Positions 1 through 12,616 are shown, counted from the stretch's first letter. The stretch is DNA of 64,000 nucleotides from Deuterostichococcus epilithicus (GCA_033439295.1 JAVTLE010000016.1:248001-312000); one strand, 5' to 3'. Numbers and translations: made by a program. The notes: generated by a model not told the origin, from the sequence alone.

Positions 1-3000
1 GGCCATGGGCGTGCTGCGCGTTGCGCTCTTCGGTAGGGTTTCTGCAGTGCCCTTCGGAAGGTTGTTGACCGCCGATCGTGTGATGCAGAGTGCCTGAGCC
101 GCTGCCCGTGCTGCATGTCGTGCAGAATATGACGCCTGGCACGTGAGCATGGCATGGTGCATTGCCGTGCCGGGCCTGGTGTCGCCGGAAGGGCAAGTTC
201 CGCTGCAGAAGCCGCTTCGTGGATGCTGAATCCAGCATCGCTTCTGCTGCGGCAGCGGCACTTGACGCAACCTCTGCTCCGGCTGCAGGCAGCCCCATGG
301 TGTGGTTCGGCAAGCACCTCGTGGCCTACGCCATCTACGTGCCTGCTGCACTCGCCGGCCTGCTGCTGCCATACGCCGGCATCTTTTCGCGGACGCCGCC
401 CCCGCTCACAAATGGCGCCAGGGCCGCGGCGCCTCCGCCGGCGCTGGCGCCATTTGTGAGCGGGGGCGGCGTCNGCGAAAAGATGCCNGCGCCGGCGCCG
501 GCAGCCAAGCTGCTGCCGCGGCAGCGGCTGCCGGCGGCGCTGCTGGGCTGGGCGGCCGGCGGCGGGCGCTGGCGGCGGCGGCGACGCTCGGCGCGGGCCT
601 CGCCTCTGGCGGCCTCTTCGCCATCTGGGGTGGCATCGCGCTCGCCGCGTCCCTCCTCACTCGCAGGGTATGAGCGTTTGCGTGTTTTTCGTGCAGTTCC
701 GATCAGTTCCGGTCATGTACTCCAAACATGCAGCCTAAGAGATGTCTGAAGCTTGCAAGCTTGCCTGCACCCCTTCTGATTGGGTTGAACTCTATACCGT
801 GTTCCCCAACAATACAAGTGGATACTGGCCGCAGCAGCAGCAGCAGCAGCAGCAGTGTTGCAACCAACCGACTGCATTCGTCATTGCTCCACCGTCACCG
901 CTCATGTTCACTCGAACTCGAGGTGTTCGACCCTGTCGAAAGTGCACGGCATGCAGGTGGCGGTCCAGTGGCAGGCGCCGCTGGTGGCGGCGCTGGCGAC
1001 GCCGGCATCGCTGCTCATGGTGGCTGGCGCCATCAGCTACAACACCCACGTCTTGGACAAGGTATGTTGCTGCAACTGCTGCGGGGCGGCGTCTCCTCGG
1101 TGCTTCAGGACGATCCCTGGAGCCACGACTCGCACGTCCTGCACAAAGCGGTACTGGAAGCTTCCTGCGGGGCGTGCGCCATGGCCTTGCTGGCCTGTAA
1201 TGCATTTAGTGAGCGCAGTGACCAAAAATCGCTCTTTCTGTTGGAAGTCCCAGTTGAACGGCCATTCATTGTCGGCAGAGCCCAGGTTGGAGCAGCGCAT
1301 CCTGCGCGCATTGCTGCAAAGCCACGTGGTGTCCGCGCGCAGGTGACCATGTGCGGCAGCCACCCGCCGCCCGTGGGCCCTTTTGTCGCCGACATCGCCG
1401 CCGGCGCGCTGCAGGGCGTCGGCGTGCTCGCGGCCGTGGGCCCTCTGGCACCCGCCATCGCCGCCGCCTTTGGTAGCCGCTTCAAGGTGCGCGGGCGGGG
1501 CCTGTGCGGCGCAATCGTCTTCCCCCTGATCTTTCCCCTGGGACCCACGGATTCTTGCTGTTGTGAGTGCGCTGTCTCCGTCTGGTCGACTGGAGCAGCG
1601 GTGTCGGGCTGCCTTTCAGGCCGTGCCCGACCCACCCACCAGCAGCGAATGCCACTGGCGCGCTCCTTGCATGCGCCTGCAAGCCTTCGAGTGACGACTG
1701 CAGCAGAGAGGCATGGTGACAGACCGGGGACCTAGCGAACCCTGGTACCCTGTCTCTGGCCGCAGGTGCTGCTGACGAGCCTGCTGCTGGTGTCGGGCTC
1801 CGCCGCCGCCGCCGCCTCGCTGACGCTGCGGCCGTACACCGTTCTGGCACCGAAGAAGATCGTGCTGAACCACCTGCACAGCCACGGGCCCGGCGCCACA
1901 CCCGCAGGCAGCTTCGCAGCATGTGACTCGGTCAACAGCAGCAGCGGCACATGTGCCGCCGCCGTCGGCGGCGGCAATTTCGAAGACGCCGTGATGAGGT
2001 CGGTGTGGAGCATCACGTCGTTTGATTCGGGGCCCGTGGAGCTCGCTCTGCCGACGGGCCTGGACTGGGAGCCTGTGCCCACGCAGCCGCGCGAGCTGCA
2101 GGTGCGGTGTGCCCGGTGCTCTCCCTCAGCAGTGACGTGGAACTGCAGGCGGAACTGGAGGCGCTGGCTGGGTGCGGGTTATGCAGGAGTGCATGGCTCT
2201 GTGCACGGGCTGCCCTAGCACCCTGGTTGTGCAACCATGTGCTGCCCTTGCAGACGCCTGCTGCACCGTGGCTCCCGCTGTGCACGTCTCAGGAGTCGTC
2301 CCGCAGCCCCAGCAAACGGCGGCCACATCCTGCCTGACTCCGCGACTCCCGACCGCAGATGATGTACCCGGTTTCGGAGGTGTGGCGGCCCATCAGCTTC
2401 GCCGCGCCGCCGCCGCACCCGCGCCTGACGCGGCGGCTGCCCGCAGTGGTCCTCCTGCACACGGTGGCCCTCCCAGCCGCAGCCGATCAGCAGGCCTGCG
2501 GCGGTGGCAGCTGTGCGGCGGACGTGGGGCCCAGGAGGCGGCTGCACCTCGAGCTTCGGCTGCAGGTTTGTACGTCCGGTGACGTGACTTCGTTCCTGTC
2601 CGCCCCTCGCCCTCATTCGGGCCCTGTCCCTGTAGTTCTCGGTCGGCTGCACCGGTTCCTGTAGGCTTCAATCAACGCTCATGTGGGCGGGCACCTGGCA
2701 GGCAATGAGGATGGGGTCGGTGAGCCGAAGACCCATTGAGAGCTCACTGTTGAGGACTCTTTACTGACACTCTCGATCTTGGCGCCGATGTTGACCAGAA
2801 CACTGAACACTTCATGTTCACGCAGTCAATGGGCTGGGGCGTGATGAACGTCACGGGGCCGCTGCTGGCATGGAGCTTCACCGATGCGCTGCCGACGGCG
2901 CCTGTGCCACATGTGAGACCATTGCTATGGCACGGCGTGCATTCATGCATCTGTGTCCACGACTTCAATCGTGTGCGAGGCTGACAGACCCTGCACCGAC

Positions 3001-3552
3001 CTGTGCATGTTGCCGCGACTCCCGCATGATGCGCCAGCGATGCTGCCAGGCAGCCTTTTGCAGCTGGGGCTGAAAGGCCGCTCTGGCTGCAGCAGTCTCT
3101 CTGCAGCATCTGACATTGCTGTGTCACGCAGCGCCCTGCGATCTTCTTGAACATCTGCTCGATTGATGTTGCAGCGGCCATGGGCTCACGAGGGCAGCAG
3201 CCTCTTGTGCCAGCGTCAGGAAGCCAGGATGCTTAACACGTTTTGCGTGTGGTGCTACTCCGTTGGATTCACAAACATAAACACTTTCGCGCAGGGCGGC
3301 GGCCGCATGCACAATGTGGTGCGCTACGCGGGCAACGAGGGATCCGAGACCTGGCCCTTCTGGCTGGATGTGCCGGCCTCCGCCCCCGCCGGCGCGCTTC
3401 GCCTGGAGCTGGCGGCCTCTGTCAAGTCGCTGTACGTCAACGGGCCGCCAGAGGATGAGACGGCGGACCTGCGGGACGTCGCGGGCCGCATGCCTGCCTG
3501 GACGGCGGTGGCGGCGACTTCCAGCTTCCAGTCCGTGTGGCACTTCCCGTGA
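1..3552 (+). CDS. ERMP1/Fxna-like ER metallopeptidase, C-terminal half (5' partial)
   Basis: Endoplasmic reticulum metallopeptidase 1 family: an N-terminal M28 zinc peptidase domain followed by several membrane helices and a lumenal C-terminal domain. Only the membrane and C-terminal part is here; the peptidase exons would lie upstream. Exons visible: about 285-400 (GKHLVAYAIYVPAALAGLL, helix), about 950-1061 (helix), 1344-1486 (PFVADIAAGALQGVGVLAA, helix), 1766-2101 (LLTSLLLVSG helix, then APKKIVLNHLHSHGPG), 2359-2565 (MMYPVSEVWRPISF), about 2832-2911 (MGWGVMNVTGPLLAWSF) and 3295-3552 (SETWPFWLDVPASAPAGALR to SFQSVWHFP, stop). Exons are bounded by AG and GT. The order KRVxLxH, WxFWxxV, then a terminal PxW and F matches the ERMP1 C-terminus as I know it. 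Exact limits of the first exons are uncertain because a 46-bp palindrome with Ns sits beside one. Confidence 0.72.
375..490. repeat. Perfect 46-bp palindrome (foldback) containing Ns
   Basis: Bases 375-420 are the exact reverse complement of 445-490, apart from two Ns in the right arm, with a GC-rich 24-bp loop. The left arm overlaps or abuts the end of an ERMP1-like exon. It could be a real intronic hairpin or a foldback sequencing or assembly artefact. Confidence 0.9.
832..855 (+). repeat. (CAG)8 microsatellite
   Basis: Eight uninterrupted CAG triplets lie between two ERMP1-like exons, presumably in an intron. No reading frame of the host gene needs them. Confidence 0.85.
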
Positions 3553-6066
3553 AAAGGCGGAAGCAGGGCGCGGCGTGCAGCAGGTCGGCATCAAGGCTGC
3601 GACTGCTCGCGGTGGGAGCAGCCTGGAATGGGCAATCAGGCACAGCAGGGCGCCAATTGTGGCACCAGCTGGGCGGCGCCACGGAATCGCAGAAAGGATC
3701 GCGATCGCGCTTGAAGCGGCCCACCGCATGCTGAGCTATGAGGCTCCGATAGACCTCGGGCAGTGAAGACTGCGCACATAGCTGGTGGGCAGACGATGGC
3801 TACTTTGGGCCACAGCAGCGGCTTGGGCTGGTGTGCCGCACCAAGCGGAAGGTTGCTGGCGGCGGAAAAGCCGATGGCACAGCCGCAGAACCATATTGTT
3901 CAGGTGCATCAGATACCTACCTACCTTGGGAGGTACCTCGAAATCATGTGGAACGCTGCAGGCGGGTCAGCTGCGGCGCCGGCAGCATAGCCGCTGAACC
4001 ATATGTTCTGTCACAGCATTAATTTTGACAATGGGCCATTGCCTGCAGCTGCCACTCCTCGAGCATGCCTGTGCTACCGCATGTTGCAAATTGTTTTTGG
4101 CTTTCATTGGCGGCAGCGCCAGTTTGGTGTTAAAGCATCGCCAGCGTGTGCATGACTCGGGCTCATTCTTGAAGCACATGTGGCAGTGGGACACAACTGT
4201 GTATGATGGTACACTCGGCCGAAATGGGGGTCATTCACGATTCACCGTCCGGGAGGTTTCCTTTTACCCCCGGAAGTCCCCTGCAGGTCCAGTGGAGTAA
4301 ATTCCCAATTCTTAGGGAAGACGTGTTGATTCTCCAGAATGCCCTTGCCGTTAGACAGTTTACTGGGCGGGTTCTCGGGCAGCTACTCTCTACTCCACCT
4401 CAGACAATTTGCGCCCGTTGTGTTTGTACCACTCTGTTCACGCTGCCTCCGGTCCGCACGGGCCTTCCCTCGCTGACTATCTTCTGGAGGACGCCTTGGG
4501 TATCTGCCCAGCACTGTACCCGCAGTTCGAGTTGTGTTGACGGCTTTCGCGAGCCGAGGACAGCGGCCGGCATGGGGTGGGCGCAATTCGCCAGGGCGCA
4601 TCGCAGCAAGAGCCTGGGATCCGTGGAGGTAGACGGCGCTGGCGCCCCGCTGGACGGCCGCCTGGCTTCGGACGACTCGGTCTGCACCGCTCAGGCCTGG
4701 GCGCCGCTCGCTACTCTATCAGGACAGACGTGCACATCCGGCGCGTCGAGCAGCACCGCTGGCGGCTTTCTGTCGCAGGCAGAATACAGGTGCGCCGAGT
4801 CAGTTTGCCCGTCTCCTCCTTGCCTTTTGATTTTGCTCTGCCTGCAGCACCCTTTTCTGGCGCTTCCGGGCCTCCGCGCCTGAGGCGTTGCGGGGCTGCC
4901 GTTGGGCATGATCAATCGCCTGGCGCGCAGCAGATGCTGCCCGGCGCAGCTCCGCGCATCCGCCAGCCGCCACCGGGCGCCGTCAGCCGGACTTGCCGTG
5001 CAAGCGTTAGTACAAGTCCTTAGGCCCGTCCCCCGAGGCTGCACGACGGGGCGACTAGTATGGCGTCTGGCTGACTGACTTGTCTTGGGGGTCTATCTTT
5101 GATTTGCCGCCGCCGTCCTGGCTGGCATCCAGCCAGGAACCCGGGCCGCGCCACTTGCTCCGACGGACACGGGCGACGAGGGCAGGCGGCCGTTGCCCGC
5201 AGGCGTGGCAATCATTCGTTATCGTGTAATCACGCAGTCGGCTGCATGTGTGTCGCCGGCTGCGGGCATTGCTGCCCGCCCGGCTTCCAAGAGGTGCTCG
5301 CGACACAGTCAGCAAAGCAACCAAGAGCCGGCACTACATCCGTGAGGTGCTCGCGAACGGCCTGTGCCCGCCAGACGGCAGTAACAATGTCTCAGAAGCC
5401 AAAGTAACTTACTAGTCGAAGCCGCGCAGCTTTGCGCTAGGCCAACAGCGCAGATAGACATGTTGTAGGAAGTTCAATAACACCTGTTCTGGAATGAACA
5501 TGACTTGTAACACTGACTGCCGTGACCACGGGCGCGCCGCCCGCAGCTCGCGCGGTAGCACTCCTGTGCGTCAGTCTCCAATCGTCATGTAGTACCTGAT
5601 CGGGCGACCGCTGCCTGCGATACATCTGCCGGCGCCACTCTCACTTTTTGAAAAGGCAGCACCGGTGCACCTTCGGGTTTCTGGTCCTTTCAAGCCCCGC
5701 AATTTCTCATCGGCTCCGGCGGCCGCTAAGGCCCCTAGAACCTCTGTCCCTGTGCTGCTCCGACCGGTGCACGCGGCGCAAGCGAATGGCCACTGGCTGG
5801 CCCCGCGACCTTGCAACCGGACGGCAGCCCGCCCCCTGTCGCGTAGGTTGCCGCATCAGCACGACGCTGCGCAAACCAGCGTTTCGCGGTCTCTACAAGT
5901 AGTCCGCGTCAATGCGCGGCTTGCTGAACGAGCAGCAGGCCGCAGAAGTGAAGCGTGCACACCAAACCAACAGGAGTTTCGAACGGCAGCAGGTATCTCA
6001 AGCTTATCTTATACCAATCGCAGCCTCAACGGCTCGCAACCGGACGGCTCGGAGGCCGGCAGCGCC
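3553..6066. other. No confident gene: ERMP1-like 3' flank to kinase 5' flank
   Basis: This interval holds the probable 3' UTR of the ERMP1-like gene and the upstream region of the kinase. Several open frames of 90-226 codons occur (for example 4203-4883 and 5665 onward). None gives a family-like peptide or a chain of exon-like blocks with consistent phases, so no gene is called. Confidence 0.5.
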
Positions 6067-9000
6067 ATGGGCGGCGCTGGCGCGCCGCTCGCGCCGCCTG
6101 TGTGGCCGGCGCCGCCTCGGAGCGAGGCCAGCTGCGGCACTGCCGTCAGCGACTTTGCCGGCGCGGCCGCAGCAGCAGACATGACCGGCGGTGCCGAAAC
6201 CGGCTCTCCGCTTGCCAGCATGGAGTACAGCTCTGGTGGCGAGGCAGACTATGTCCAGCACGCCGTCAGCGGCGGCCGCCAACCGGCGGTCATCGCGGGC
6301 GGCGCCGGTGACCCGGCGCGGGCGGGTCAGCCCGGCGGCGACCCGCTGGAGGGGCACCAGCGCTACCGCAAGATCCGGGACCTCAATTGGTGACTTTCCA
6401 ACATTCCTGCCGACCACCGAGCAGTTGACCTCAAGTGACGCACTTGCCATGCCCAGTGCCTGTCCACAGCGTCCCCGGTCACGCCATGTGATCCGTGTCC
6501 TTGATGTGAGACTTTCGAGAACGCGGGTGCCTCGCTCATTCGACGCCGCCTCCCCGCCGCAGGGGCACCTCCGGCTTCGTGCAGCTGGCGCTAGATCTGC
6601 AGACGGGCACACACCTGGCCATCAAGTTCATCAGCCGCGGCCGCCAGCACGTGGACGTCAGCATGAAGGAGATCTCACGGGAGCTCCTGGTGAGGCGAAG
6701 CCCCTCTTTGTATCAAACGTCACGCCTGGTGTTTGGCTTTGCAGCAGAAGCTGCAGACACGCACCAGCCTCCGCAAGACCCAGAGATGCATGCTGCCCAG
6801 TGATCATGTCTGGACCACAAGCCCCCGTGGCTCCTGCTGGAGGCAGTTCAATCCGCTTACACCACCCGTTCGTGTCGCTTTGCAGAATCAGCGCATGTGT
6901 GCGCTGCACCCCAACATCGTGCAACTGCGGGAGGTTTTCCTGACGCAAGACTACCTAGCAGTCGCCATGGAGTACGCCGATGGCGGCGACCTGAGCGAGC
7001 ACATCGACCAGCAGTACCAAAAGGGGGTGGGTCCCTTGAAACGATGTAAACCATCCTCTGTCAGCTTCAGGCTTTCATGCTCTCATGCGCATGTCTGCCG
7101 CGTGGGAGTCTCTCAATGCCCTACGCTGGGTAGCTGCTGCCTGTTTGAAAGACATCCAGGTGTGCTTGGGTGTGGCCAGTTGGCATGGCAGCATACGTGC
7201 TCCAGGTGGACGTGAGAGTTGCTGGTACACATCTGCTCAACCTATGTGTATCTCTTGTGCAGATCGACTTCATGTCGGAAGATGACGCCCGCTGGATCTT
7301 CCAGCAGCTGATTATCGCCGTGGACTACTGCCACCGCCTGGGCATCGCCAACCGTGACATCAAGGTCAGGGCTTGTCTGCGCCACTTCTGCATGTCCCTG
7401 CCGCAGCTGCCGGGAATGGCCACCTTGCAGCCCCCCCCCCACCCCGGGGGGCACTAAACCCTAAAGCCCCCGGGGGCCCCCTAAACCCTAAGGGGGGGGG
7501 GGGGGGCTGTCTGACTGCACCCACGAGCAGCGACAGGCTAGTGCTGTTAGTTGTCTCTGGTGCCCACGCCGGGGCACGTGCCAAACAGCCTGGCGCCTCG
7601 CCTGCAGTTGGGCTGACGCATGACAAACTGAACATGCCGAGTTCCCCATGACCCGCAGCTGGACAACATGCTGCTGCACGGGCCGTGGCCGCGGCCGCAG
7701 CTCAAGCTGTGCGACTTCGGCTTTAGCAAGAATGAGGTGGTGCAGTCGGTGTCCAAGTCTACGTGCGGCACCCCCGAGTATATGGCGCCCGAGGTGCGGC
7801 TTCTCAATGTTCCAGTACATTCAAACGTTTCAACAGTGAACCCCCTGCTTGCCATCTCCACCAGAGTTTTGGGTAGGTGATGGCGACCTAGGATTGTGCT
7901 GCGCAGCAAGTGTTGGCATGTCCTGCGGGTTTCTATCAAAAGATCAGATCCTGTTATCAAACCTTTGCAGCTGTTGCATCTCCACTTTGCATCTGTTGCA
8001 TCTTATGATCCTTCCAAGGCACTCCAGGAAACTAGTGTGTCTGCGCAGGTGCTGTTTGAGATGAAGTACAACGGACAGGACGCAGATGTGTGGTCCTGCG
8101 GCGTCAGGTGCGAGCCTGTCCGGCGGCCTGAAATGCACCTGATTGTTTTGTGGCCAACTCAGTTTGCGGAAGTCGTCGCTGTTCGCCTCATCGCGGTGCT
8201 CTTGGCTGCTGGAGACCACCCAACTGCTGACGACTGGGTCGGTTCTGCTGCGCAGCCTGTACGTCATGCTCACCGGGGTGTTCCCCTTCAGCCGCCCCAC
8301 TGATGAGGTGCGCTCATGGTGACTGGCTTCTGGGACCATACTCGTGATGGACCTCACCAAGGCTGCGGGCACACAGTGCCACTGCTTCGCTGCCCACCTA
8401 CGAACGGTTGTAGTCGCGCAGAGGGGCCTGAAGTGTTGCTCCCACCTGTCAACCGCCGTCACTGTCCCTGCGACCCTGCAGACTGACTGGCATGCTGCGT
8501 GTCGCTGTTGCCACAGGCAGAAGCAGACAGCGCTGGCGGCGGCACGCGTGTCATGCGCCACATGTTCCGCCGCATCATCGCCGGCGACTACTTCCCCGTG
8601 CCCGAGGTGCCGCCGCCGCCCGTGCCTTCTCGTGTCCCTGCCACTCCATCGGTCGGGCTCTGTTGCGGTGCTGTGTCTCACCACGGTGAGGCACCATGCA
8701 ACTCGCCAGGGGAGACCCAGTCCATCTTGGACTTAGTATCCTCTGGCCTCTTGCTATTACTCAACCACTCGAGTGTGATCCCATTCTTCGCCGTGAAGCC
8801 TGGAACCCTCGCCCTGCGCAGCTGTCCGTGGAGGCGCAGCACCTGCTGCACCACATGTTCCGGCCGAACCCCGCGGAGCGGTGCACCACGGAGGACATTA
8901 TGGCGCACCCTTGGTTCACCAAGAACCTGCCGCCGGAGCTGGCCCAGCTGAACGACCGGCTGCTGGCGGCGAAGGCGGCGGAGCACGCCGAGTGCCGCCG

Positions 9001-9311
9001 CTCCCTCGGCGAGCTGGACAGGTGCGTGTGGGTGTGTTTGTGTTTGTGATTCTGCCACACGTAGAAGAGCTGCCTGACGCAGTTTTGAAATTATGCTGCT
9101 GTGCTGGCATGGGCCTCATGCTGTGCCCTGCCGCCAGTGACACAGCCCCTGCCGCTCTCCGGCCGTGTCAGCCATGATAGCATCTGCCCGCCGCATGACT
9201 TGCGGTCCGTCTGCCTCACACAGGTTTGTCGGCCCGCCCCCCTCGCGGCCCGGCGCCACCCAGCCCTTCAGCAACCCCTTCAGCACCGCCGCCCGGCGCG
9301 GCCTGTTCTGA
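6067..9311 (+). CDS. SnRK2-like serine/threonine protein kinase, intact copy
   Basis: Predicted cytosolic or nuclear Ser/Thr kinase of the plant SNF1-related group. Ten exons join without frame conflict to 438 residues: 6067-6389, 6563-6689, 6886-7026, 7263-7364, 7659-7793, 8049-8107, 8256-8307, 8517-8606, 8822-9021, 9224-9311. Start is the ATG at 6067; a second in-frame ATG is at 6181. Motifs: glycine loop NWGTSGFV (first Gly replaced by Asn), catalytic Lys129 in HLAIKF, catalytic loop NRDIK (His of HRD replaced by Asn227), Asp250-Phe-Gly in [19 protein letters not shown] at 268-276, then DADVWSCGV and [11 protein letters not shown]. The SnRK2 character rests on LCDFGFSK, the GTPEYMAPE activation segment and HPWFTKNLP. 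The first about 100 residues are Ala/Gly-rich and the tail is charged and helical. SnRK2 kinases act in osmotic and nutrient stress signalling; that role here is inferred. A degraded second copy lies at 37690-40964. Confidence 0.88.
7425..7508. repeat. Telomere-like CTAAACCCTAA motifs in C/G tracts, kinase intron 4
   Basis: Two CTAAACCCTAA motifs, matching plant/green-algal telomere repeat CCCTAAA, are embedded in C-runs and G-runs. The equivalent intron of the second kinase copy (about 39200-39240) lacks this insert, so it was gained by copy 1 or lost from copy 2. Confidence 0.7.
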
Positions 9312-12300
9312 GCAGCGAGCCGCCATGATTTGGGGAGCGCCGCTCGCTTGGCTGGCGGCCCTTGGCCGCCGTTGCCGCGAGGCCTACTCCGGCCCCATGA
9401 CCACGCAGCGGGGATTGCTGTGCTGACTGCTGCGGCCTGTAGCAGTCAGCGCAGCGTCCCTTGCGACGCGTGCCAGGGCCGGAACCCCCGGTGCACGGCC
9501 CAGTGCCCGGATTTTGGAGCGGCCACAGTGTCGGCTGGCCGCTGTGAAGCGCGGACTCCACACCACAGGCCCGCAGCGTCGCTGCCGCAAGGAGCCGTCG
9601 CGCTGGGGGGCCACGCAGCTCATCCGCGACAATCGCCCGTGGTTTACGTCTGCAAGACCCTTCATTTTTTTGGAAGCCACGTCCTGCTGTAGATAAGGAC
9701 AGCTGGGGGGACCGCGCCGCAGCCTGCTGCGCGGCGTCGTCCCCTTGCACATTTTGCAGAACGCCAACAGGCGGCAGCTGCGGCAACTCCACACCTATGC
9801 CATCACATGACACGGGCAAGGCTGGCTGGTCGGCGCTGCTGGCGGCGGCAGCGCGTGAGGGCTCATGTCGGCAGGCGCAAGCCTGCCCAGGAGCAAGATG
9901 CCTGCTGCCAGCAATGGCCGATGCCGCTGAACCCCACCACCGACACTCCAGCTGCAGAGAGCTGTCAGACGAGGTTGTAGGGCAATTGATTTCCTTGGTT
10001 CTTGGCGGTCGGCACGGGTGTCCAATTCCCGCCGCACCTGCAATTGCCGCTCTGTCTGTGTCGTCAGCATCTGCCTGACATGACACCGATCTAAACAGAA
10101 TATGCTTGTCTTGCATTACCAGCTAATGCTGATTGTGTGGCGCCCTCGACACAGCCACGGCTGAGTTTGTGGCGCCCGCGACGCTCCCTTAGGGCAACAG
10201 GGGTTGTCATCCGGGGCATGTGCGGCATGTACATGCTGCATGAAATTGCTTTACACACTGCAAAAGTATCGAGACCGATAAAATTTTAGAGATTGCAACA
10301 TTCGATGCGATTCGTCATATCATGTGCTGTGCAAGCCGTGTAACCCAGAAGAAGCACCTGCACCGGTCTGCACAATTCCCCTTGGTCCATCAGAATCGGT
10401 GACGGCGGCCTTACCTTCACTTCTTCCACTTCAAGTGTCTGCGACACCTCTACCGTTCTCAAGGACTACAGGTTCTGCTGGCCAGGTTCAGTAGTCATAC
10501 TGATGTTTGCATCACAGTATATGTGGAAACCGGTTTCAGCAGCGACTCTTCGCAGTTTTGCACTCTGGTCCAGGGCGGGCTGCACACACGCATCTGTACT
10601 GCAGTTATGTAGGGGATCTTAGCCCATACTGGAAAGGGGTACCTTTCGTGAGTGGGAAGAGGCCCGACTAGCAGATTCCATGAGGTCTTGCCCCGAAACC
10701 GTGAGCAACCGCAACGCCATTTGCGGCCAACTCCGGACGTTGCAGCACGCGCCACCCCAGTAGGATTGCAGTGTGAGAGTTAACTGAAGTCTCTGTGGGC
10801 TCGGTGGACGAGATTTTCTCGGTACGCACAGGTTGGAAGCGTCTACATCCGGCCCGTTTCCCCGCCAATCACCGTGTGCAGCGCGTCACTGCACGTATTT
10901 CGGCGGTGCTGACCTGCAAAGGCGCCTGAGAGGTTACAGTCACTCCGTTCATGGTGCGCAAGCTTGCGTGTTTGCTTTTAAGCACGAATTTTGCACTTGG
11001 GCGTGCATGCTATGCCTGGCTCGCACTCTCTTTCCAGCAGGCTTGGAGCTCATCAGAGTGTACTTTCCTGCCGACTGTTGCTGACTCTAGCACGTGTTAC
11101 GCAGGCAAGAAAGAGGAAAGCTACAGTGCAGACTGCCTCTAGCCGGTCAGCAAGGCGGCGGTGTCTGGTGGTGGACGCAGCTACGGGCAGGCTCGTGCCC
11201 GTGGTTCAGCCTCAGCGTGCTCAAAGCGGTGCCATACATCCCGAGCATGCAGCCAAGGAGCCTGACGCGGCAACAACGGCAGAAGCGGCGCTGCCGCCGC
11301 TGGCCACCATGCAATGCGACGGCGGGGCTGCCGCGAATGCAGACTCAGCTGAGCAGCCGGGTTTCGAGGCAGAGCCGCTGTTGCCGGAGCCGGACATACC
11401 TTCTGATGTCGAGGGCGACGAGTGCTGGCTCGGCGCTGACAGCCTCTGTGATGCTGACGACGATGATGCTGGCGGCTCTGCAACGCCGCAACATTCGGAC
11501 CTGGCCGCAAATGGCATTGCGGTGGAATCACGGACTCGGGTCAAGACCTCACGGAATCTGCTAGTTGGGCCTCTTCCCACTCACGAAAGGTACCCCTTTC
11601 CAGTATGGGCTAAAGTCCCCTACATGACTGGCATGCGGGAAACCTGGTCTAGTGCTGGCCGACGACAACACCGAGGTATCTGATCGTGCTTGCACTTTGC
11701 CACAGTCCTCTGCCTTTTGGCACTACAACTCTTCGGGTGTCTCATCGACCTCGAACACACCATCATCAAGGGTGTGCAGGCACACGTAGGATGGCAGCTG
11801 CAAGTCTGAAACTGAACATGCTTTCGGCAGCAGCTCGCGCAACGAGCAGCGCAGCTGGAGGCAGATGACCGCGCGATGTTCTAGGTAAATTTGGAAATGC
11901 CGTGTCTTTGCGGGGAGAATGAGTCGGTGTCAGTTCAACCTGGTTTATACCAACAACGTGGCATCCCTGTGCTCTCCACGCCCCTGCGATGTCGACTCTT
12001 TCACGTAAAATTCAGGCATGCAATGTAGCGGCGTCCTTTTTGTTGTTGAGTATGCTGTGGGGCAGGACGCACAAGTCAATATGGGCGCTCCAATGCAGGT
12101 GGCCGGCTCGTCGCTAGGCGTCTCAGCACACTCTCTCGCCTCGCAGCAGGTCTGCATCAGTCAAAGTCCGTGGCGCTTTGCTGCAGCACTGTGCGGACTG
12201 CTTGTAAGCTGTGACAGCGAGCTGCATGGGCCAAGCATGTGCAGGTTGCCGGCCGCATCGTAGTCACCACCATACGCGCACAGCTCTAACGCTGCGCTGT

Positions 12301-12616
12301 CTGCCACGCGCCAGGCCGGACCCCTTTCCAGGGCGCCGCCGTGCCCGCGGTCACTGGGCAGCCCTGCAGCCGCGGTCAGCGCGCGTATCAGGTGGGTTCG
12401 CAGCACAGTCGGTGGCCTGAGCAAGCACGCCATGCCTGTGTAGGCCCCGCCACAATTGCGCGCCCGATTCTGCGGACCCTTGCCCCTGTCAGTGATGCAT
12501 GGCCAGAGTGGGGGTCAGAACCGGAGGCCTGCAGTATCTGGGCTCACTCTCATCTCCAAGCCGCCATTTGGAAGGCTGCCAGGCGCTGCGTCGCCGCAGC
12601 GGACGGTCGCCGCCCA
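9312..12616. other. Kinase-reductase spacer, unit 1; no confident gene
   Basis: About 3.3 kb is nearly identical to 40965-44245 (about 97-98% by eye). It holds the kinase 3' UTR and the reductase upstream region. Open frames here (for example 10991-11683 + and 9280-10116 -) are not preserved as frames between the copies: small indels break them. This argues against a conserved protein apart from a short protein-like motif in the inverted repeat described separately. Confidence 0.6.
10602..11630. repeat. Inverted repeat, arms about 145 bp, unit 1
   Basis: Left arm 10602-10745 matches the reverse complement of right arm 11485-11630 at roughly 85-90%. Each arm, read from its own strand, encodes LLVGPLPTHERYPFPVWAK with mostly silent or conservative differences, so it looks like an inverted duplication of a former coding exon. 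The same structure is in unit 2 with arms 42246-42390 and 43121-43264, so it predates the segmental duplication or was carried by conversion. Confidence 0.85.

Noticed and set aside
9280-10116. 278-codon minus-strand frame in the spacer
   Set aside because: The near-identical second copy (41099-41761) carries indels that break the frame, and it overlaps kinase 3' sequence on the other strand.
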